From CAIZGX01 sp044349305 (GTDB taxonomy: Bacteria; Bacteroidota; Bacteroidia; Flavobacteriales_D; Sanyastnellaceae), in assembly GCA_044349305.1 (NCBI GenBank), contig JBIKRF010000082.1:1-10310 (forward strand): a DNA stretch of 10,310 nucleotides, given 5' to 3'. Position 1 is the first letter of the stretch; each line of letters begins with the position of its first letter. A program made the translations under genes and the position numbers. The notes below the pieces were generated by a model that did not search any database, was not told the DNA's origin, and saw only the letters and a program-made list of their open reading frames with translations. Below are positions 6,020-10,310 of the stretch, in pieces.

Positions 6020-8968
6020 TTAAATGTAACGCGGATCTTTTTTGTAAGGGATTTTCTCGAGTTCTGTGCACTCAATGGAATAGGCACCGAACTCTTCCAA
6101 CACGGTTCCTGTGATCTTGTAAATACCGCGTCCTCTGAAGTTTCCGAAAGAAGAATTGTTCGGGAAGTGCACGGTGTCGAAGAACTGCAGCTCCTTGTCT
6201 AAGAAAGTTCCGAACCCCATGAGTTCTCCTTTATTCGTTCGCGTCTTCTTCACATTCACAAGATAACCTACCGCAGAAATTTTTTTGTTTAGGTGGAAGG
6301 GAAGCTGCGCTGCTACTTCAGTAATGGCTAGTTCTTCAGACGCCAAATCGAAAGGCGAACACAATGGAAAACCAATGAGCTCCATTTCGTCGAAAGCACT
6401 TTCCAACCAATCGTCTTGAAACTTGGGAAGGGTTAAATTTTTTTCGGGCTCTTCGAAGAGCGATGGTCCCATCTCCGATTTATCTGGATTGCCGTGAAAG
6501 TGCGTTTCCCACAACAAATCTTTTTTGGGTTTTTTGAATTTCCGACAAGCACCAATGCGAATGAGTAAGCTCATTTGTTCAACAGACACATGCGCTTGAT
6601 CCATAAGTTGCGCAATGCTCCGGATTCCCTCAGATTGACGAAGTTTAAGAATGCGCGCAATGGTGTTTGCTTCTAAACTTTTTACCAAACCAAAGCCAAG
6701 AATAATTTCTTTGCCATGCAAGACACAAGTTGCATCGCTTTCCCAAATGCATGGCGCGGAAATTTTAGCGCCGTGCTTCATGGCTTCGAGCACATATATT
6801 TCGGTGTCGTAAAATCCACCGAAATGATTGAGCGTTGCGGTCATGTATTCTATGGGGTAGTAGGCCTTCAGAAACAAGCTCTGATAACTTTCAACGGCAT
6901 AACTCGCGCTGTGTCCTTTCGCAAAAGCATATCCGGCAAAGCTTTCCACCTGTCTCCAAATTTCCGCAACGTCGCTGAATACATTTCCTTTTGAAATTGC
7001 TTTTTCAAAAAACGATTCTTTGGTTCGTTCGAACTCTTCTCTTCCACGAAACTTTCCACTCATTCCTCTGCGCAACACATCGGCTTCAGCCAAGGTGAGC
7101 CCGCCGAAGTAGTGACCAACTTTAATCACGTCTTCCTGATAAACCATGACGCCGTAGGTCTCGGGCATTATTGCGAGGAGCTGCGGATGCGCTCTTTCGC
7201 GGGCTTTCGGATCGCGATGACGATGAATGAATTCTTTCATCATGCCGCTGCTGCTCACACCCGGACGAATGACCGAACTTGCTGCGACCAATCCCAAGTA
7301 ATCGTCTACTTGAAGTTTCGTGAGCAGCATGCGCATAGCGGGAGATTCAACATAGAAGCATCCGATGGCTTTTGCGTTGCGAAGCAAATCTTTGATGCGC
7401 TCGTCTTGCTTGAGCGGCGCAACTTGATGCAAATCGATTTCGCGAAGCGGATATCTTTCTTTCACTAACTGAACCGCTTCTTTGATTTTCGCTAAACCGC
7501 GTTGTGAAAGAATGTCGAATTTGTGAAGCCCAATATCTTCCGCCACAACCATGTCGAACATAACCGTCGGGTGTCCTTTGGGTGGAAGAAAAGTTGCGGT
7601 GTAATTGTGAATAGGTTCATTCGAAATTAATATTCCACACGAATGAATACTTAAGCTATTCGGAAAGTCTTGTAGGTACGATGCATAACGCATGACGTTC
7701 TGCTGGTTCTTGTCGAGCGCATTCGGATTGAACTTCCCACTGCTTAACAATTCAATTTCTTCAATTGGAAGTCCGAATACTTTTCCCAATTCACGAACCA
7801 CGGCTTTGTATTGAAACGTGTTGTAAGCGCCAAGCAGCGCAACATTCTGATAGCGTTCGAAAATGTATTCCGTAATTTCTTCTCGGTCTGTCCATGAAAA
7901 ATCAATGTCGAAATCCGGAGGGTTTTGTCGGTATAAATTAATGAACCGTTCGAAATACAAATCCAGTTCAATCGGATCTACATCTGTAATGCGAAGCAGG
8001 TATGCAATGACGCTGTTCGCACCGCTTCCACGTCCTACGTAGTAGTATCCGCGATCTCTTGCGAATTGCGTAATGTCCCAGTTTATTAAAAAGTATGAAA
8101 CGAAATTTTTCTGTTCAATAATTTCGAGTTCTTTTTGAATACGTTCTTGAATAACCGAATGATTGTTCGGTTCGTTTCCGTAGCGATAGGCGAGACCTTC
8201 TTGTGTGAGCTGACGAAGCAGACTCATATCTTCTTCGAGGCTACCCGTAAATGTGCTTTGATTTTTAGAAACAGCGTGATTCACCTCTTCGTTCCAAGAC
8301 CATTGTTGTGCGAAAGCCCTTGATTTGTCAAGTAAATCGGGTGCTCCTTCGAATTCCGATTGAAGTTCTTTTTCCGAAAGAAAAACATCTTTCCGCTTTC
8401 CTTGATCTGTAGGTTGAAGTCTGCTCAGAAGTATATTGTTCTCTATGCATCGCAACAATTGATGCATGTTGAAGTGTCGCTGCGATTGAAAAGTTGAAGT
8501 CTGAAAGGCGAGTGCTTTTTCGCGTTGCGATTTCCAATCGCTTCGTTCGAAGATGGGAAGATCGGAGGAAGTCACACCGAGGTATTCTTCTTCATTCAAA
8601 TCGAATGAATTCTTTTTGAAATTTTCAAACGGATAAATCGTCACGCAATGTTTCCATTGTGGGGCGCGTGTTTCGAAATCTTTTTTCTCATGAAGATGTT
8701 CCGAAAGGAACGTAGCAAGTTCATTTACTCCCGCAGTGTTCCGAGCATAGGCGACGAACAATTGTTTTGCACCGTTCCGGAAATCAATTCCCCAGAGTGG
8801 TCGAATGTTATTCTTTTTCGAAAGTCGAAGAAAATCGTGAAGCGTTGTGGTCGAATTTATTTCCGTCAGTGCAACAACCTCCGATTCGTTTTGCACAGCG
8901 AATTCAATAACATTTTCTACGGTAAGAATTCCATAGCGTAAACTGTAATACGAATGTGAGTTAAGCAC
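6020..8968 (-). CDS. dnaE: DnaE-type DNA polymerase III alpha subunit, short (second/DnaE2-like) form
   Basis: This is a C-family DNA polymerase of 982 residues, much shorter than the main replicative DnaE of Bacteroidota (about 1,400). Order: PHP-like domain (1 to about 200), palm with VGRGSGANS (311-319) and PDFDIDF (351-357, catalytic D352 and D354), third catalytic Asp D485 in HKFDIL, fingers with GVMVYQEDV (606-614) and EADVLRRGMSGK (628-639), FAGYAFAKGHSASYA (677-691), degenerate helix-hairpin-helix region (about 755-808), candidate clamp-binding GPSLF (834-838) and a C-terminal OB fold (about 890-965). It lacks the extra C-terminal tau-binding part of replicative DnaE. The PHP metal site looks lost: NSHS replaces H-x-H (3-6) and TEI replaces T-D-H (35-37), so no PHP nuclease is expected. 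The start is GTG at 8966-8968, 2 bases after the SRAP stop. Size and partner suggest translesion synthesis rather than bulk replication. Confidence 0.92.
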   Translation of the reverse strand: MLNSHSYYSLRYGILTVENVIEFAVQNESEVVALTEINSTTTLHDFLRLSKKNNIRPLWGIDFRNGAKQLFVAYARNTAGVNELATFLSEHLHEKKDFETRAPQWKHCVTIYPFENFKKNSFDLNEEEYLGVTSSDLPIFERSDWKSQREKALAFQTSTFQSQRHFNMHQLLRCIENNILLSRLQPTDQGKRKDVFLSEKELQSEFEGAPDLLDKSRAFAQQWSWNEEVNHAVSKNQSTFTGSLEEDMSLLRQLTQEGLAYRYGNEPNNHSVIQERIQKELEIIEQKNFVSYFLINWDITQFARDRGYYYVGRGSGANSVIAYLLRITDVDPIELDLYFERFINLYRQNPPDFDIDFSWTDREEITEYIFERYQNVALLGAYNTFQYKAVVRELGKVFGLPIEEIELLSSGKFNPNALDKNQQNVMRYASYLQDFPNSLSIHSCGILISNEPIHNYTATFLPPKGHPTVMFDMVVAEDIGLHKFDILSQRGLAKIKEAVQLVKERYPLREIDLHQVAPLKQDERIKDLLRNAKAIGCFYVESPAMRMLLTKLQVDDYLGLVAASSVIRPGVSSSGMMKEFIHRHRDPKARERAHPQLLAIMPETYGVMVYQEDVIKVGHYFGGLTLAEADVLRRGMSGKFRGREEFERTKESFFEKAISKGNVFSDVAEIWRQVESFAGYAFAKGHSASYAVESYQSLFLKAYYPIEYMTATLNHFGGFYDTEIYVLEAMKHGAKISAPCIWESDATCVLHGKEIILGFGLVKSLEANTIARILKLRQSEGIRSIAQLMDQAHVSVEQMSLLIRIGACRKFKKPKKDLLWETHFHGNPDKSEMGPSLFEEPEKNLTLPKFQDDWLESAFDEMELIGFPLCSPFDLASEELAITEVAAQLPFHLNKKISAVGYLVNVKKTRTNKGELMGFGTFLDKELQFFDTVHFPNNSSFGNFRGRGIYKITGTVLEEFGAYSIECTELEKIPYKKDPRYI

Positions 8969-8970
8969 GG

Positions 8971-9798
8971 TTAATCGAAAAGGGTAGGACCTTCGTTATC
9001 TCTTCTTTTTTTCGCGCGGGATTCACCCATTCCAAACAACTCAATGTGTTGATGAAGGATGAAGGATGTTTCCGGAAGGAGTGCATCGCCTGTGGGCTTC
9101 AGCAAATCACTTCCTTCGGCTTGTATGCTTTTAATATCTGTGCTTACCGGATAAGCGTTGAGTTCAAGATCAACGACAGGCTTAAGAATTGAAGTGATTT
9201 CGGCAAGATGCGCATGCGGATCGAGCCACAATTCTTCTTGTTGTTTGGAGAGAATAAGTGGACAACGTGGATGGCCAATTTGTTGAAGCACACCTGGAGG
9301 TGCCGCTGTTGTGACTATTGCGTATGAGTGCAATGTTTCTTGTGTTGAAGGGTTTCTCCATTCATCGTAAACGCCAGCAAATGCAAAAGGCATTCTTCCG
9401 GTTGAAAGGAAGACGCAATGCGGATGAGACAATCCACCTCTTTCAGGGCCTTCATAAAACGCATCGGCAATTACCAAGCATCGCTTTCTTCGAATGGGAA
9501 TTCGGAAGAACGGTTTTTCGAGAATGCCCTTCGAACCGGAAAAAAAGAAAGAATTGTCTTTGTTGTGATCGCCTTCGGCTCGCGCGTTCAAAACGTACTT
9601 CGGCTTATCTGCCCATGCAGGTGTAAATCCGAAGGTTGAATTTCGAATTTCAGATTTGTTTTCTTGGGTAATAATAAGCCCTTGCTTTCCAGCGCCGATA
9701 TTGGCTTGGGGTTTAAACACAACTCCCTTGCCTATTTCAGCGCGAAAGGCTTTTTGAATTTCTTCAATTTTAGAAACTACGGCGTAACGTCCACACAT
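8971..9798 (-). CDS. SRAP-domain abasic-site protein (YedK/HMCES-like)
   Basis: SRAP proteins form a covalent thiazolidine link through Cys2 with abasic sites in single-stranded DNA, shielding them at replication forks. The 275-residue protein starts MCGRY, giving C2 after Met removal. It has NARAE (71-75, N71), FYEG (114-117, E116) and HPRCPLIL (176-183, H176), matching the Cys, Asn, Glu and His active-site set of E. coli YedK. Around these, ADAFYEG and HPRCP differ slightly from the common GFYEW and H-x-R-M-P forms. It is about 50 residues longer than YedK. The tail (about 228-275) is basic near KKRR (263-266) and holds two LF motifs, HIELFG (251-256) and GPTLFD (270-275), which resemble clamp-binding peptides. 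ATG at 9796-9798 is fixed by the required Cys2. The polymerase gene starts 2 bases after its stop; a hydrolase gene ends 33 bases upstream. Confidence 0.93.
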   Translation of the reverse strand: MCGRYAVVSKIEEIQKAFRAEIGKGVVFKPQANIGAGKQGLIITQENKSEIRNSTFGFTPAWADKPKYVLNARAEGDHNKDNSFFFSGSKGILEKPFFRIPIRRKRCLVIADAFYEGPERGGLSHPHCVFLSTGRMPFAFAGVYDEWRNPSTQETLHSYAIVTTAAPPGVLQQIGHPRCPLILSKQQEELWLDPHAHLAEITSILKPVVDLELNAYPVSTDIKSIQAEGSDLLKPTGDALLPETSFILHQHIELFGMGESRAKKRRDNEGPTLFD

Positions 9799-9831
9799 GG
9801 TGCAAAATTGAGAAGTTAGTTTGTAGTGAAT

Positions 9832-10310
9832 TTACGAAACAAACTCGGAAAGTACTTCTTCAATAAATTTTTTCGCGGCAGGAATATTCTCGATGTGTCC
9901 CATGTGTCCGATTTCAGGCACAATGGTAATTTTTGCTGAAGGAAGAAGGGTCCATTCGGCCTGCATTTTTTCCAATGAAAGCACTTTATCGTTCGCCCCT
10001 GCGAAATAATATATTGGAAAATCTGCTGATTGGAGAAATGGAATGCATGTCTCTCGTTCACGCATAGCGCGCAGGCTTTGCACCGTGCTTTCAGCCGACA
10101 TGCCTTCAATTTTTTCGAGTTGCTCGTTAATGGCAATTCGGTGGGCATCTGCGTTATGAAAGAGACCGTCTATAAGATTAGCCGCGTAAAGTGCTTTGTG
10201 TTTTTCAGCGGCTTCAATAGCACGAAGGCGGTCTTGTTTTTTCAATTCGCTATCTGCGTCTGCTGTGGAGTGGAAAAAGGCGAGTGTTTTTGTTTTCTCT
10301 GGAAATGTTT
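9832..10310 (-). CDS. Alpha/beta-fold hydrolase, C-terminal part (partial)
   Basis: The frame is open from the right edge of the window to TAA at 9832-9834, so the N-terminal half, with the expected nucleophile-elbow Ser, is missing. The visible 158 residues include LAFFHSTADADSE, a helical cap region, then FPIYYFAGANDKVL with a likely catalytic Asp (NDK), and IGHMGHIENIPAAKKFI with a likely catalytic His, as in alpha/beta hydrolases. The substrate cannot be predicted. In-frame TTG or ATG codons inside the window are internal and are not the start. It lies 33 bases upstream of the SRAP gene on the same strand, so co-transcription is possible but its link to DNA repair is unclear. Confidence 0.85.
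   Translation of the reverse strand, partial: TFPEKTKTLAFFHSTADADSELKKQDRLRAIEAAEKHKALYAANLIDGLFHNADAHRIAINEQLEKIEGMSAESTVQSLRAMRERETCIPFLQSADFPIYYFAGANDKVLSLEKMQAEWTLLPSAKITIVPEIGHMGHIENIPAAKKFIEEVLSEFVS

Noticed and set aside
7112..7468. 118-codon frame on the + strand inside dnaE
   Set aside because: It is antisense to the conserved fingers region of the polymerase, with no family features. The dnaE frame explains the codon pattern.
9799..9831. Promoter-like CAATTTTG just before the SRAP gene
   Set aside because: It is one mismatch from TAnnTTTG, but it ends only a few bases from the ATG and no -33 TTG is present at the right distance, so it is too weak to list.
9816..10148. 110-codon - strand frame overlapping the hydrolase
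   Set aside because: It is in a different register from the hydrolase frame, which shows catalytic Asp- and His-like motifs and stays open to the window edge. This one has no recognisable features.

Overview
The window reads as a chromosomal housekeeping region of a member of the Bacteroidota, most likely Flavobacteriales or a close relative. The evidence is the set of proteins: a Bacteroidota-type cytochrome oxidase subunit I tail, an ExbB-ExbD-TonB-FolC block, and a short second DnaE paired with an SRAP protein. Most starts also lack a Shine-Dalgarno sequence, as is usual in this phylum. Genes are packed tightly and no gap exceeds about 110 bases. I see no rRNA, tRNA, CRISPR array, insertion sequence or phage gene.

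Left block, + strand (1-2820): the 3' end of a cytochrome c oxidase subunit I gene, a strong intrinsic terminator, a secreted or outer-membrane beta-rich protein whose start codon lies inside that terminator hairpin, then ruvB (Holliday junction motor) and queG (queuosine tRNA modification). ruvB and queG overlap by one base (TAGTG).

Middle block, - strand (5908 down to 2817): exbB, exbD, tonB-like and folC, head to tail with gaps of -1 to 11 bases. The first three make a proton-motive-force energy transducer for outer-membrane transport. folC is the metabolic gene at the end. folC and queG converge and overlap tail to tail by three bases, with several small inverted repeats around the junction.

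Right block, - strand (10310 down to 6020): the C-terminal part of an alpha/beta hydrolase, an SRAP-domain (YedK/HMCES-like) abasic-site protein, and a 982-residue DnaE-type polymerase starting 2 bases after it. The last two form a compact DNA-damage-tolerance unit. The most interesting signal is that both carry LF-type peptides resembling sliding-clamp-binding motifs: GPSLF in the polymerase, and HIELF and GPTLF in the extended tail of the SRAP protein. This suggests the pair may be recruited together to the clamp at damaged forks.

At the DNA level, the palindrome TTCGAA occurs 22 times by my count, far above a base-composition estimate of about 3, and it falls in all three codon registers. 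No wholly new system is evident. The best leads are the SRAP tail, the terminator-start overlap, the perfect AGGAGG before exbD and the TTCGAA excess.
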